Shown one piece after another: positions 8,441-16,489 of a stretch of DNA of 64,000 nucleotides. The notes under the pieces are model-generated. The model was not told the origin of the DNA and made no database searches. It saw nothing but the letters and a program-made list of their open reading frames with translations. The DNA is from Streptomyces sp. NBC_01210 (GTDB lineage Bacteria; Actinomycetota; Actinomycetes; Streptomycetales; Streptomycetaceae): positions 4,030,001 through 4,094,000 of the forward strand of contig NZ_CP108549.1 in the NCBI RefSeq assembly GCF_036010325.1, read 5' to 3'. The first letter of the stretch is position 1. The number at the start of each line of letters is the position of its first letter. The translations under genes and the position numbers were made by a program.

Positions 8441-8991
8441 GCGATCGTCCCCTTCGACCCGCCGTCGACCTCCCAGCCGCCGTCGACGCGCAGGCGCGGA
8501 CGGGTGGGCACGTCCTGATAAGTGCCGGTATCGCCGTCATCCAGCCACGGCTCCTGATAGATCTCCGGCGGCGGATCGAACTTCGGCCTCGACCCCTCCT
8601 GCCACGCCTTCAGGCCGCGCTCGCCGAACGGCAGCTTGGCGATGTTGGCCGCGGTCGGCGCGAAGGCCTTGATGCGCAGCAGATCGGCCAGCACGTAGGC
8701 GGCGATGACCTGCCGGAGCGTCTCCACCACCGTGTCCGTGTACTCAGCCACCTGACCCATGCCGAAGCCCCATGACGAGAGCATCTTCTCGGTCGAGTCG
8801 TAGATGTCGAAGTCGGCCGAGTTCTGGATTTGCTCGGCCATCGCCTTCCAGGCGCCCTTGATCTCGCGCGCGGCCACCATGGACTCCTCGAGCGGCGTCA
8901 GTACACTACGCACCGAGGCGATCTCGATCTTGTAGCCATCACCCGGCTTGATGTCATCCAGACCCGGCGTTCCCTTGTCATGCTCCGCCAT
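8437..8991 (-). CDS. ESX/WXG-associated helical protein (184 aa)
   Basis: ATG at 8991 with GGGGGAG upstream; the stop overlaps the RHS toxin start. The protein is mainly amphipathic helix (SVLTPLEESMVAAREIKGAW, EYTDTVVETLRQVIAAYVLA), like the long helical partners of type VII substrates, and ends in a Pro/Asp-rich tail. It probably pairs with the helical N-terminus of the toxin for export. A gene of similar size and position (56220-56867) precedes the second RHS toxin, which supports a fixed operon role. Confidence 0.7.
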   Translation of the reverse strand: MAEHDKGTPGLDDIKPGDGYKIEIASVRSVLTPLEESMVAAREIKGAWKAMAEQIQNSADFDIYDSTEKMLSSWGFGMGQVAEYTDTVVETLRQVIAAYVLADLLRIKAFAPTAANIAKLPFGERGLKAWQEGSRPKFDPPPEIYQEPWLDDGDTGTYQDVPTRPRLRVDGGWEVDGGSKGTIA

Positions 8992-9328
8992 TGCGCTCCC
9001 CCTGCGCGTCCGTAGCCCCGAGTGTTTCCACGTTCAGCACGAACGCCCGTGGGCCCAGCGGATCCACCAACGCGCACACGCCCTCCGGCAGTAGCTCCAC
9101 CAAGTCCGCGACGGTCGTGGACGCCCATCCGCAGGGCCCGGCGAACAGCGCGAGTGCCTCCCAGGAGGTGAAGACCGGCACCACCGGGCCTTCCTCCGTC
9201 TCGCAGACCAAGAAGCCCGGCTTGTCCGGCCGTTGGAAGTACAGACGCGCAGAACGCATCGCCGCCAGCCGCTCCGAACGAGACATCGACGCGACCATTT
9301 CGTCACGGATCAGATCACGCAGCGACAT
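8978..9328 (-). CDS. SseB-like domain protein (116 aa), first gene of RHS operon A
   Basis: I chose the ATG at 9328 because GGGGGAAAGAG precedes it closely. The protein matches the SseB N-terminal domain pattern: VPVFTSWEALALFAGP, then LVELLPEGVCALVDPLGPRA and FVLNVE. In actinobacteria this domain often sits in ESX/type VII and polymorphic-toxin operons, with an unclear accessory role. It overlaps the next gene by 14 bases. The second RHS operon also starts with an SseB-like gene (55741-56223). Confidence 0.75.
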   Translation of the reverse strand: MSLRDLIRDEMVASMSRSERLAAMRSARLYFQRPDKPGFLVCETEEGPVVPVFTSWEALALFAGPCGWASTTVADLVELLPEGVCALVDPLGPRAFVLNVETLGATDAQGERNGGA

Positions 9329-9924
9329 CTCTTTCCCCCGGTCCGCTCGCGCCGTCACTGAACGAACGCCCACCGGGAATGATCGCACATGCGTGCCATG
9401 TCCCCTGTATTTATTCGAGGTTGGCGCTTTGCGTCGGTGTCACTGGGGCAGCGCCGGTCCGGCGACCGACCCGCTCCGAGGGCGCACGCGCTGCTGACCA
9501 AGGCTTCCACAGGATGACGTTGCGCGCTGGCCTTGAAGGCTTGCGCCTCATGTCGACATGAGGCTGTGCGGTTGGAGCGGGCGATTACCGGCGATCACCG
9601 ATGTATGACGCGCGCAGGAGCGACCGGTCAAACCCCAATGGCAAAGGTCAAGGTCATGGGAGCACGCCAAGGTCGGCGAGCAACGGTTCCGACTTTCCGC
9701 TGTACGCGGTCATGGTCAGGGATCTCCGAACCTGAGGCGAAGGTAGGAAGACAGTCACAGCGGTGCGAGCAGCTGATGCCCCGCCAGGCGACTGCCCCCC
9801 AGAACGGATTCAGCACACATGAGGATGGGAAACCCCGCGAACACGGAGGAACTACGGAGGGGTATTTTCCCAGGCCAGGCGCCTGCTGCCGACGTTTGCG
9901 CAGGTCACAGCCTTGATCAGGGAA
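9329..9924. other. 596-base stretch without a convincing gene
   Basis: The first part should hold the promoter of RHS operon A. The rest contains a perfect 20-bp palindrome at 9545-9564 and no continuous coding-like frame. I see no identifiable gene remnant; it ends at att site 2. Confidence 0.5.
9545..9564. promoter_or_regulatory. Perfect 20-bp palindrome, MerR/SoxR-like operator
   Basis: GCCTCATGTCGACATGAGGC is a perfect dyad. Its CCTCA...TGAGG ends are the arrangement recognised by MerR/SoxR-type regulators (for example the SoxR site CCTCAAGTTAACTTGAGG). No MerR gene or clear target gene remains next to it, so it may be a relic. Confidence 0.4.
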
Positions 9925-9970
9925 AACTCCTAAAGCGGGTGTCGCAGGTTCGAATCCTGCCGGGGGCACA
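9925..9970 (+). repeat. tRNA-Arg(CCU) 3'-end repeat, att site 2
   Basis: Identical in its 45-base core to 3098-3143 and 13014-13058 and in the same orientation, with anticodon loop, T-arm and acceptor 3' strand but no 5' half. With site 1 it brackets RHS operon A; with site 3 it brackets a 3.1-kb segment carrying a murA relic and a Uma2 gene. Confidence 0.85.
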
Positions 9971-9987
9971 ACGCGATACCGCTCTGA

Positions 9988-10007
9988 CCTGGGGTTTCTT
10001 CCCCAGG
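9988..10007 (+). terminator. Hairpin after att site 2
   Basis: CCTGGGG TTTCTT CCCCAGG forms a perfect 7-bp stem, the counterpart of the hairpin after att site 1. Confidence 0.65.
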
Positions 10008-10485
10008 GAGGGCTCCTACTCGGCCTCGGACTCCTCGTCCGGGGCCGTTTGCGTGAGCGGACGGGGAGTTGATCTCCCGAGCGTCTCCCAAGGGATCGGC
10101 ACCGTTCGGCACGGATTCCGTGTCGGGGTCCTCCGCGCCGGCAGGCTCGGGCTCCGCTTCGGGAGCAGTGTTCTCGGAGGTGGCATGGGCTCGCGGTACG
10201 AGCTGAGCTGCGGCCTCGGCGATCGCCAGGTCCGCTTCGGGGAGCAGGCACTGCGGATCGAAGTCTGCGACGACTGCCCGGAGCTGGCCCGGCCAGGTCT
10301 CCCGGATCCGTACAGCGAGAGCGGCCGGGGCCTGTTCCTCGTCGCCGTTCTCGCAGACCGGTACGGCGTCGAGCCGACGGCAGTCGGGAAATGCTGCTGG
10401 GCCGAAATCGCACTGCCCGCCAGCCCGGACCAGCAGATCGTGTTCCCCCTTGTTTCACAGAGGAGTTGCTGATGCCGACCACTCG
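10008..10485. other. Non-coding stretch after att site 2
   Basis: The first 60 bases repeat the flank of att site 1. The rest is Glu/Ser-codon-like on one strand but no frame has both a credible start and a recognisable protein. AGAGGAGTTGCTG just before 10472 looks like a ribosome binding site, probably left over from the murA-like gene that follows. Confidence 0.4.
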
Positions 10486-10795
10486 CGCCCCGGCGTGGCC
10501 GCCGAGGTGATCGCCGTACGTCCGGGCCCACCACTCACCGGCACCGTGACAGTCGACGGCTCCAAGAACGTAGCGCTCCCGCTGGTGGCCGCCCTCGGCA
10601 AGGCTGAGCAACATCCCTGCCTACACAGACATCCAGACCATGCTCGCGCTACTGCAAGCTTCGGGCTGGCACGTCTCTCGGTCGCGAAGCCGACCATGGC
10701 GGTGACTCTGCCGACGGCCACCCAGCACACGCTCCCCCAGCTGCCCCAAGCCGCCCGTATCCGGGCCCCGTACTACCTGGTGCCGGCAACCGGTG
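10486..10795 (+). pseudogene. murA-like (UDP-GlcNAc enolpyruvyl transferase) relic
   Basis: In one frame, EVIAVRPGPPLTGTVTVDG followed by SKNVALPLVAAL matches the start of an EPSP/MurA domain (the Lys-Asn pair is the UDP-GlcNAc-binding signature). After a frameshift near 10605 a second frame continues with NIPAYTDIQTMLALLQASGW, and a second shift returns to VTLPTATQHTLPQ and RIRAPYYLVPA. The rest of the enzyme, about 300 residues including the Cys loop, is missing. MurA makes the first committed peptidoglycan precursor; this copy must be inactive. Streptomyces often have extra murA paralogues, and this one seems to have been cargo of an integrated element. Confidence 0.7.
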
Positions 10796-12284
10796 CACGG
10801 CACGAGCCACACAGCGGGCAGCCCAGCGCCGCAGAGGCGCTTACTCGGCCGTGGTGGTCGGGACGCGAATTGAACGTGAAGCGGGCGGCAGAGCAGCACT
10901 ACCGCTCCGCATAGCGCAGGAACTGCCAGCCCAGTACGGCCAGGGCAAGTGTCTGTGCGAGGGAGACGATCACGAGTAAAGGCTGGACGGCGGGAGAGCA
11001 CCAGAATGCGGTCACGCAGATCATCGGCAAGGCCAAGTACGTGAACAGATCCACAGCGGTCTGTAGTCGCTTGCGCGTGGTGCGGCTCGCATCGTCGCGG
11101 TGCAGCCGCGCGCCAGCGGCAAGTGGGTGCGCGGCATCGGACGGCCCGGGCTTGTGACCTTGCGCCGGTACGTCCCTGTGCGCGTCGACCTCGCCGAGCG
11201 GCTCATCACGGGGCTTCCCCGGCGTCGGCACCAGGCTCTGTCGACCGAGATCCTGGTAGTGGCACATGACAGGCAGGAGGAGCCGGAGAGCACCCCGGAC
11301 CTCCAACCAACGCCGCAGACGACCGCCAGGAAGGAAACGCCCCTGGTACCGGCTCAGCCACCCGCCACCGGCCGGGCAAGGCCGACACCGCTGAGCACCG
11401 CGGCGCGCAAGCCCCGGCCCGCCGCGGTCGTAGCCCCAGAGTTCCCCCAGGTAGGCGGCTCCTTCCCCTGGCTGGACGACAGCCGCAGGTCTGTGGATGT
11501 GGAGCGGTGATCCCGATTGCGCCGACCGCTGGCGGCGCGTCGCGAACCACTGCCAGGTAACACGGCCGTCTTCGCGGCTCGGAGAGGCCGGCTGAGGGAA
11601 GACCTGGTACTCGCCGAGCTGATCGTGGAAAGACGAGCACGCCCAGGTCCCGCAGGGCTCTGAAGACAGCGCCGCCCTGTGGACCGGCGGCACATGCAGA
11701 CACGAGACCGGGTTCGCAGCGGGCATCCGCGGCATCTCGGCGGTGATCGGCCGCCCGGAAACCTCGGCGACGCCGTAAGAGTGGTCCCCCGCGCCGTCAT
11801 CACGGCGGCGCGAGAGCCTCCTGGCGCGGGTGTCCCGAAAGCCTCGCCGACCTGACCAGCCGCTACATCGACGCTCGCTAATCCCGCAGCCGTCCGCTAC
11901 GGCGAGCGGCATCTCCTGGGCCCGGTGCAGCCAACGGACCTCAGCCCAGTCCTCCAGTCAGCCTGATCCGTTCACGCCAGAACCGTCGAATCCGACCGCG
12001 CTTCGGCGTTCGGTGCGTCCTGCGGCCCAGGGTTCCGCGACGGTTCACGTCGCCGGGTGGTGCGGCGCCCACCGGTGTGGGCACCAGGTCAGTCGCGCCG
12101 CCGGTCTGTTCCGATCTCCTGGTGACAAGTCCACCGCGCCGGTTCCTGACTGTAGGGGACTCGCTGGTCGGATGCCGGCCGACGGGGAGCGGGCGTGACC
12201 GAGATCAGCGTGCCGGACGGGTGGCAGACAGTACGCTGAATCCAGCGGGATCGGGCCCGCAACACAGTGTCCGGGAGGTGCTTC
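10796..12284. other. Decayed region with unrecognised coding-like fragments
   Basis: Several pieces have coding-like base composition but are broken. On the minus strand a frame ending at 10899 encodes two hydrophobic segments (LFTYLALPMICVTAF, LVIVSLAQTLALAVLGWQFL), the tail of a membrane protein. On the plus strand 11100-11661 is one frame interrupted by a TGA at 11511, and 11620-11780 continues in another frame (SAALWTGGTCRHETG, ISAVIGRPETSATP). I recognise none of them. The picture is mobile-element decay between att sites 2 and 3. Confidence 0.45.
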
Positions 12285-12851
12285 ATGACGGCCGAGATGG
12301 TAGCCCCGGCGTGGATGCATGAGCAGATCACTGCCGAGGAGTACGAGTCCTGGTCCGAGGAGCAGTGCGCCGGTATCGAGATCGTGGACGGGATGGTCGT
12401 CGTGAGTCCGAGTGCGTCCAAGCGGCACAACCGGCTGGCCCGGATTCTGGCGAACGTCCTGGATGCCGCCGCGGGCCCGGAGTGGAACGCCGACACGGAC
12501 TTCGACGTCCGGCTTCAGGACATCCCACTCACCAATCGCCGCCCAGACGTCGTCGTGTACCGCGCAGACACAATCGACATCACCCCCACCCGCCCTGAGC
12601 ACGTGCTGCTGGTCGCGGAGGTGGTGTCGCCAGGCTCGGAAACCACCGACCGGATCGTGAAGGTCGACCAGTACGCCAAGGCAGGCATCGGCTTCTACTG
12701 GCGGATCGAGCAGGCCGCGACAGGCGTTCCTCTCGTGTACACCTCCGTTCTCGACCCCGCGACGACGACCTACCGGGACGGAGACGTGTTCACCGGCGTC
12801 CTCAAGGTAGCGGCCCCCTTCCCGGTGGAGATCGACCTCGGCCAGATCTGA
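12285..12851 (+). CDS. Uma2-family (DUF820) restriction-endonuclease-fold protein (188 aa)
   Basis: ATG at 12285 with GGGAGGTG eight bases upstream. The protein follows the Uma2 pattern: GIEIVDGMVVVSPSAS, DFDVRLQDIPLTNRRPDVVV and LLVAEVVSPGSETTDRIVK, giving the PD-(D/E)xK core (RPDVVV...LVAEVVS), then KAGIGFYWRIE. Uma2 proteins have a PD-(D/E)xK nuclease-like fold and are abundant in cyanobacteria and Streptomyces, but their role is largely unknown. It lies just left of att site 3 and seems to be intact cargo; another member lies at 62468-63055. Confidence 0.85.
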   Translation: MTAEMVAPAWMHEQITAEEYESWSEEQCAGIEIVDGMVVVSPSASKRHNRLARILANVLDAAAGPEWNADTDFDVRLQDIPLTNRRPDVVVYRADTIDITPTRPEHVLLVAEVVSPGSETTDRIVKVDQYAKAGIGFYWRIEQAATGVPLVYTSVLDPATTTYRDGDVFTGVLKVAAPFPVEIDLGQI

Positions 12852-13013
12852 CCCACGCGCTGCTCAGCAACCGGCAGCGCGTGAGCGATGCGTGAGCGGA
12901 CGGTCCGATACAGGGCGGCATGAGCCGGACCAAGTGGCTCGCCGTGCGGTTCTGACCAGGGGAAACAGCATCGCGCGGCAGCGCCAGGCACCACCCGGCA
13001 AGGATTCGATCCC

Positions 13014-13058
13014 ACTCCTAAAGCGGGTGTCGCAGGTTCGAATCCTGCCGGGGGCACA
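13014..13058 (+). repeat. tRNA-Arg(CCU) 3'-end repeat, att site 3, beside the integrase
   Basis: The core is identical to att sites 1 and 2. It lies 16 bases from the 3' end of the tyrosine integrase gene, the normal place for attP/attR in pSAM2-type elements, and links the repeat family to this integrase. Confidence 0.85.
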
Positions 13059-13063
13059 AGCAG

Positions 13064-13104
13064 AAGGGCCAGCTCAGGAGGGGTTTCCTCCCAGGCTGGC
13101 CCTT
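13064..13104. terminator. Bidirectional terminator after att site 3
   Basis: AAGGGCCAGC and GCTGGCCCTT arms enclose a 21-base loop and run into TTT on the plus strand. It could serve the integrase gene on the minus strand and the tRNA on the plus strand. Confidence 0.65.
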
Positions 13105-13105
13105 T

Positions 13106-14042
13106 GCCGATTATGGTGCCGTGACACCCGCCGCCTTCCTGGCCGTGATCCAGTCATCCCTGAAGTTGCTCCGCCGAAGCTGCCCGCCCTGCGGACCGAC
13201 GAACAGGTGACCTTCCTGTCCCTCGGCGGCGCAGTACTCCAGGTGGTCCCTGATCTCGTCGACCAGCTCAGCCGGGAAGGAAACCGTCCGAACGCCCGCG
13301 GCTGACTTGGGCGCCTTGTCGAAGAGCCGCCCGTCCTGCACAACTCGGCCTGCGCCCGCCGGACCACGACCACGCGGCCGGCCAGGTCGATGTCCTTGCG
13401 ACGCAGCCCAGCCAGCTCACCGAAGCGAAGAGTCGTGAACGCCGCCAGGAGGACGAGCAGCCTGTAGCGCGAGCCGATGGCATCAGCTACGGCGAAGACC
13501 TCCGCCACCGACAACACGGGCCGCTCAGGCACGTCGTGGCTGTCCGCACCTTTGATCCGGCACAGGTTGCGGCGGATCAGCTCGTCATCCACAGCTGTGT
13601 TCATCAGGGCCCGCAGCAGTTGGTAGGCCTTGACCACCGTGGGCTCCCCCACTCCGGCAGCGAGCAACTTGCCGCGCCAGCTCCGCACGCGAGCGGTCGT
13701 GACGTCAGCAATGGAGCCCGCGCCGAAGACGGGGACGATGTGCAGCCGCATCACCGACTCATTCCGCTCGCGAGTACGGTCGGCCAGCTTCCGGTCCCGC
13801 AGCCATGCCGAGGCGTAGTCGGCGAAGTTCACCGCCCCGGCGTCCGGGTCCGCCCACTGCCCGCGCGTGACGTCCGCCTCGATGTGCGTGAGCGCGACCT
13901 GCGCATCGGTCTTGGTCTCGTACGTCTTCTCAGCCGGACGAAGGAGACCGTTCTCCGGATCGCGGTAGCGCACCTGCCAACGGCCGGAGGCGAGCTGCCG
14001 CACGGACCCGAAGCTTCTGCGCCTGCCTTTCCTGTTGGCCAT
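13106..14042 (-). pseudogene. int: Tyrosine-type site-specific integrase, frameshifted and truncated
   Basis: The N-terminal part is typical of AICE integrases: an AP2-like arm-binding start (SFGSVRQLASGRWQVRYRD), a core-binding domain (DYASAWLRDRKLADRTRE, HIVPVFGAGSIADVT) and the start of the catalytic domain with the first Arg (TTLRFGELAGLRRKDIDL). Near 13338-13345 the frame shifts, and the other frame continues with QDGRLFDKAPKSAAGVRTVS, LVDEIRDHLEYC and GHLFVGPQGGQLRRSNF. It then stops at KAAGVTAP, before the H-x-x-R and Tyr motifs. The enzyme would insert the element at the tRNA-Arg 3' end, but this copy lacks the nucleophile and must be inactive. The missing end coincides with the adjacent att site and terminator. 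Confidence 0.85.
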
Positions 14043-14157
14043 CAGGCAGCCCTCCGCAGGGCCCCACCACGCTGGCGTATCGGCTGAATGGTGTGAGCCT
14101 CGATGAACGCCCCCAACGCGCTCTCAGGGATGCATACATGGCGGCCGACGGAATTTG
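14042..14157 (-). pseudogene. xis: Excisionase (Xis) C-terminal stub
   Basis: Reading leftward just before int, one frame gives VGRHVCIPESALGAFIEAHT then IQPIRQRGG and a stop four bases before the integrase start. The HVCIPESALGAFIEAH segment is the wing and following helix of the MerR-like excisionase of AICEs. The N-terminal helix-turn-helix is gone; the sequence upstream switches directly to repSA, so a deletion removed the 3' end of repSA and the 5' end of xis. Confidence 0.7.
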
Positions 14158-14870
14158 AGCGGGCGGCCGAGAGCTCCCGTCGCGGTCTCGGCGCCCTTGG
14201 TGGCGTACTTGGCGATGTACGAGGCGACAGCCCGCTCGGTCAGTTCCTGGCCGCCGTCGAAGTCGGCGCTGCGGATGGTGCGTACGTCGATCTGACGGCC
14301 GAAGGTGAAGGTGTGCGCGCGGCCGTCGATGACCGGGCCGTCCACGCGGACGTGGGCAGCGGCGGCGCTGATGGCGTCGGTGAGCAGTTCGGCGGTGGCC
14401 CAGGCGGGAGGCGGGGTGTCGCCGCCTTCGGGGCCGTCGATGCGGATGACGGCGTGGAAGTGGACGGCGCCGCGTTTCTGGTATTCGGAGACCTTGGCGA
14501 AGGACACCCGGGCGTGCTCGCGGAACGCGCGCTGTGAAAGTCCGGCCCGCTTGGCGACCTCCCGGCGCAGGTAGGTGGAGAAGCGCCGCCGCAACGGACC
14601 GGCGTGCGCGTTCCAGAGCACGGCTGCTTCGTAGTCATGTGTGTCCGGGTTGAGCGGGGTGCCGAGCGCGGCGTCCTCCTGGTCGTGGTGGACGCCGCAT
14701 CGGCAGCGGCGGACCGAACCGGCGGGACCGGTTGGGCGGTTGTGGACGGGGCCGAAGCTGGGGGCGGTGAAGGTGGCGAAGACGCCCGGGTGTGCGGCGA
14801 CGCGTTCCGGGACGCCCTTGCCGCCGCGCAGGCCAGAGGTGATCAGGTGCGCTCCTGCAGGCGGCAGTCC
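14158..14870 (-). pseudogene. repSA: RepSA-type replication initiator remnant
   Basis: One frame from about 14870 gives GLRGGKGVPERVAAHPGVFA, FTAPSFGPVHNRPTGPAGS, CRCGVHH and then VSEYQKRGAVHFHAVIRIDG. These match the rolling-circle initiator RepSA of pSAM2, including the HFHAVIR His-hydrophobic-His motif that coordinates metal. The N-terminal cysteine-rich region and the C-terminal portion with the tail of the catalytic domain are missing. RepSA would nick the element's double-strand origin so that the excised circle can replicate before transfer. The gene is in the usual order repSA-xis-int but is cut at both ends. Confidence 0.8.
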
Positions 14871-14880
14871 AGGAGCGGGT

Positions 14881-14915
14881 GGCTTTGTTCACGAGAGACG
14901 GTCGTGAACAAAGCC
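14881..14915. repeat. Perfect 14-bp inverted repeat at the repSA break
   Basis: GGCTTTGTTCACGA and TCGTGAACAAAGCC enclose the 7-base loop GAGACGG, exactly where repSA homology is lost. It could be a terminator, a replication hairpin, or two insertion-sequence ends that collapsed onto each other; terminal repeats starting GGCTTTGTT are common for IS elements. I see no transposase. Confidence 0.5.
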
Positions 14916-14975
14916 AAGCGGGGCACTCGTCGCCCTCGCTTGGAAGGCATCAGGGTGCGCCACGACCGCCCTGCA

Positions 14976-15020
14976 CAAGCAAGAGGAGCACGTCACCGCC
15001 GCGAGTGCTCTTCTTGCTTG
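14976..15020. repeat. 16-bp inverted repeat (one mismatch) near the iterons
   Basis: CAAGCAAGAGGAGCAC pairs with GTGCTCTTCTTGCTTG across a 13-base loop. No gene is visible around it. Together with the iterons at 15243-15402 it looks like part of a replication origin or single-strand origin of the former AICE. Confidence 0.5.
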
Positions 15021-15242
15021 CGTAGGGCGCCTGTACCTGCCCCGGGGACGCCCGCTCCTGGACTGCTGCCCTGCGGGCCTTCCAAGGGGCAGTCGGCAGA
15101 CGTGGGCAGGTGCCGCCGGGCCTCCCCCGCTCTCTGTGGTTCACCACAGCTTTTCAGGGGGGCGGGCGGGCGGGCAGCCGGGCCCGCGATCCCGCCCCGC
15201 CTGAAAGGCCATCCCCGGCAAAACTTGAGAGTTACGGGAAAA

Positions 15243-15402
15243 TAGCGTCCGCAGGGGATCGCTCGCCCCCTCTGACCTGCACCTTTCCTGCGGACGCTAA
15301 ACAGATTGTGTAGCGTCCGCCAGCGTCCGGCCACCCTCCGCTACTAAGGGCGCGTTTCCGCAGGTCAACACGGCTCTTAGCATTGGGCCGGTTGCGGACG
15401 CT
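15243..15402. repeat. Iteron-like cluster of AGCGTCCGC
   Basis: Copies lie at 15244 (+), 15290 (-), 15312 (+), 15322 (+, last base differs) and 15394 (-). The first two form a 13-bp inverted pair, TAGCGTCCGCAGG and CCTGCGGACGCTA. Clustered 9-mers near a rep gene suggest initiator binding sites. Function is inferred. Confidence 0.5.
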
Positions 15403-15416
15403 GCCCCCTCCGGAAC

Positions 15417-15457
15417 AACGAAGAGACCACCCATCCGGCCGGGGTGGTCTCTTCGTT
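15417..15457. terminator. Strong bidirectional hairpin terminator
   Basis: AACGAAGAGACCACCC and GGGTGGTCTCTTCGTT form a perfect 16-bp stem around a 9-base loop. It separates the AICE relics from the secreted-protein genes. Confidence 0.7.
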
Positions 15458-15602
15458 CTAGGGCCTGTCCGACGGGTCGTGTCACCGACCCCGCACCCGA
15501 CAGCACTGTCACCCGAATGGAGCAACATGACGTGCCACCCACATGGGTGAAGATCAAACTGGCTAGTGCCCCAACCGAGGCAATCCGTGAAAGGTGAACC
15601 AA

Positions 15603-15809
15603 ATGCGCATTCGACGAATTCTCGCCGCCGTCATCGCCACGGCAGCCCTCGCCGGACTCGGCCTCACAGGCGCCGCCACCGCCGCCGCCACCGCACAGGG
15701 TGCCGCATCCTACGTCACCCCTTCTCAGTGCAAGCAGGGCGGCGGAACGCCCGATCTGACGGACAACCTCTGCAAGGGCGGTACGCACAACGGGGAGCGG
15801 ATCGACTAA
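15603..15809 (+). CDS. Small secreted protein (68 aa)
   Basis: ATG at 15603 with AAAGG eight bases upstream. A Sec signal peptide is clear: MRIRRI, then a long Ala/Leu core ending in AATAAATA, leaving a mature peptide of roughly 40 residues with two Cys (SQCKQGGG, DNLCKGG) that could form one disulphide. The start and architecture match the minus-strand gene at 18797-19003, so these appear to be a small family. Function unknown; exported signalling, antimicrobial or wall roles are all open. Confidence 0.65.
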   Translation: MRIRRILAAVIATAALAGLGLTGAATAAATAQGAASYVTPSQCKQGGGTPDLTDNLCKGGTHNGERID

Positions 15810-15819
15810 ACCCCACAAG

Positions 15820-15851
15820 GCGCCCCGCAGCCACGCGCCGCGGGGCGCTCC
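15820..15851 (+). terminator. Hairpin after the small secreted protein
   Basis: GCGCCCCGC and GCGGGGCGC arms occur just after the stop codon, with a Cys-codon-free, C/G-rich loop. A plausible rho-independent terminator without a long T run. Confidence 0.5.
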
Positions 15852-16011
15852 CGCGGCGAGCGTAGCCGGGAGAGTCGCAGGGACTGTGCCGACCCGTCGG
15901 GCACGCTAGGTCCGAGTCGGCCCGGAGGCACGCGGCGGGCGGGAGCTCCCGAACGCCGTCGCGCGCGAGCGCAGCGAGCTGCCAAGGTTTGCGCGGCCGT
16001 AGGCCGCACCT

Positions 16012-16331
16012 TCTCCGGCGGAGATCGCGGCGCGGCTCGGAATCGCCGAGGGCGAGCTGTGTGTCCGGACGACGTACGAGTTCCTGGCGGACGGCAGGGT
16101 AGTGCAGCTGTCGACGAGTTGGGAGCCGTACGACCTCACCGCCGGCACTCTCGTCGTCCTCCCTGAGGGAGGGCCCCACGCGGGGGCGGGCGTTGTGAAC
16201 CGCATGGCCGTAATCGGGGTCACCGTCAGCCACGCCGTGGAGCAGCCGGAGCCAAGGCAGGCGACTGCCGAGGAGGCATCACTGCTCGGCATCCAGAAGG
16301 CCGCGCTCGTCACGCACATCCGGCGGACGTA
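16012..16331 (+). pseudogene. Fragment of a GntR/UTRA regulator (duplicate of 2172-2491)
   Basis: This 320-base segment is about 90% identical to the UTRA-coding part of the GntR gene at 1828-2583: EIAARLGIAEGELCVRTTYE, QLSTSWEPYDLTAG and GVVNRMAVIGVTVSHAVE are recognisable. The DNA-binding half is missing and the C-terminus is replaced by unrelated sequence after HIRRTYC. It is a non-functional relic, probably of a second related element. Confidence 0.85.
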
Positions 16332-16489
16332 CTGCCCGACAGACCGGGAAACCACGCGACCCCAGAGCAGCAGACCCGCCCCGCCGGGCGGGACGCGGCC
16401 AAACCTCCCCGCCCAACGTGGCCACGGAGTGGGTCCGAGGCCTGTCTGCAGCCGTCGGCGGTCGGGCCGGCCGACGGCGTCCGCGTCGG

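Larger units (their letters stand above)
14916..15602. other. Non-coding region of the former AICE
   Basis: No coherent coding frame occurs in this roughly 690-base stretch. It contains the hairpin at 14976-15020, five iteron-like copies of AGCGTCCGC at 15243-15402, a strong terminator at 15417-15457 and the promoter region of the small secreted protein at 15603. Confidence 0.5.

Noticed and set aside
4586..8518. Very long plus-strand open frames opposite RHS toxin A (and similar at 58142-61126 opposite toxin B)
   Set aside because: They are shadows of G+C-rich coding on the other strand; no starts, motifs or homologous features fit, and the RHS frames are certain.
10899..11912. A 337-codon minus-strand gene in the decayed region
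   Set aside because: Only the last about 60 residues look like protein (two membrane segments); the rest is antisense to plus-strand fragments with better codon bias.
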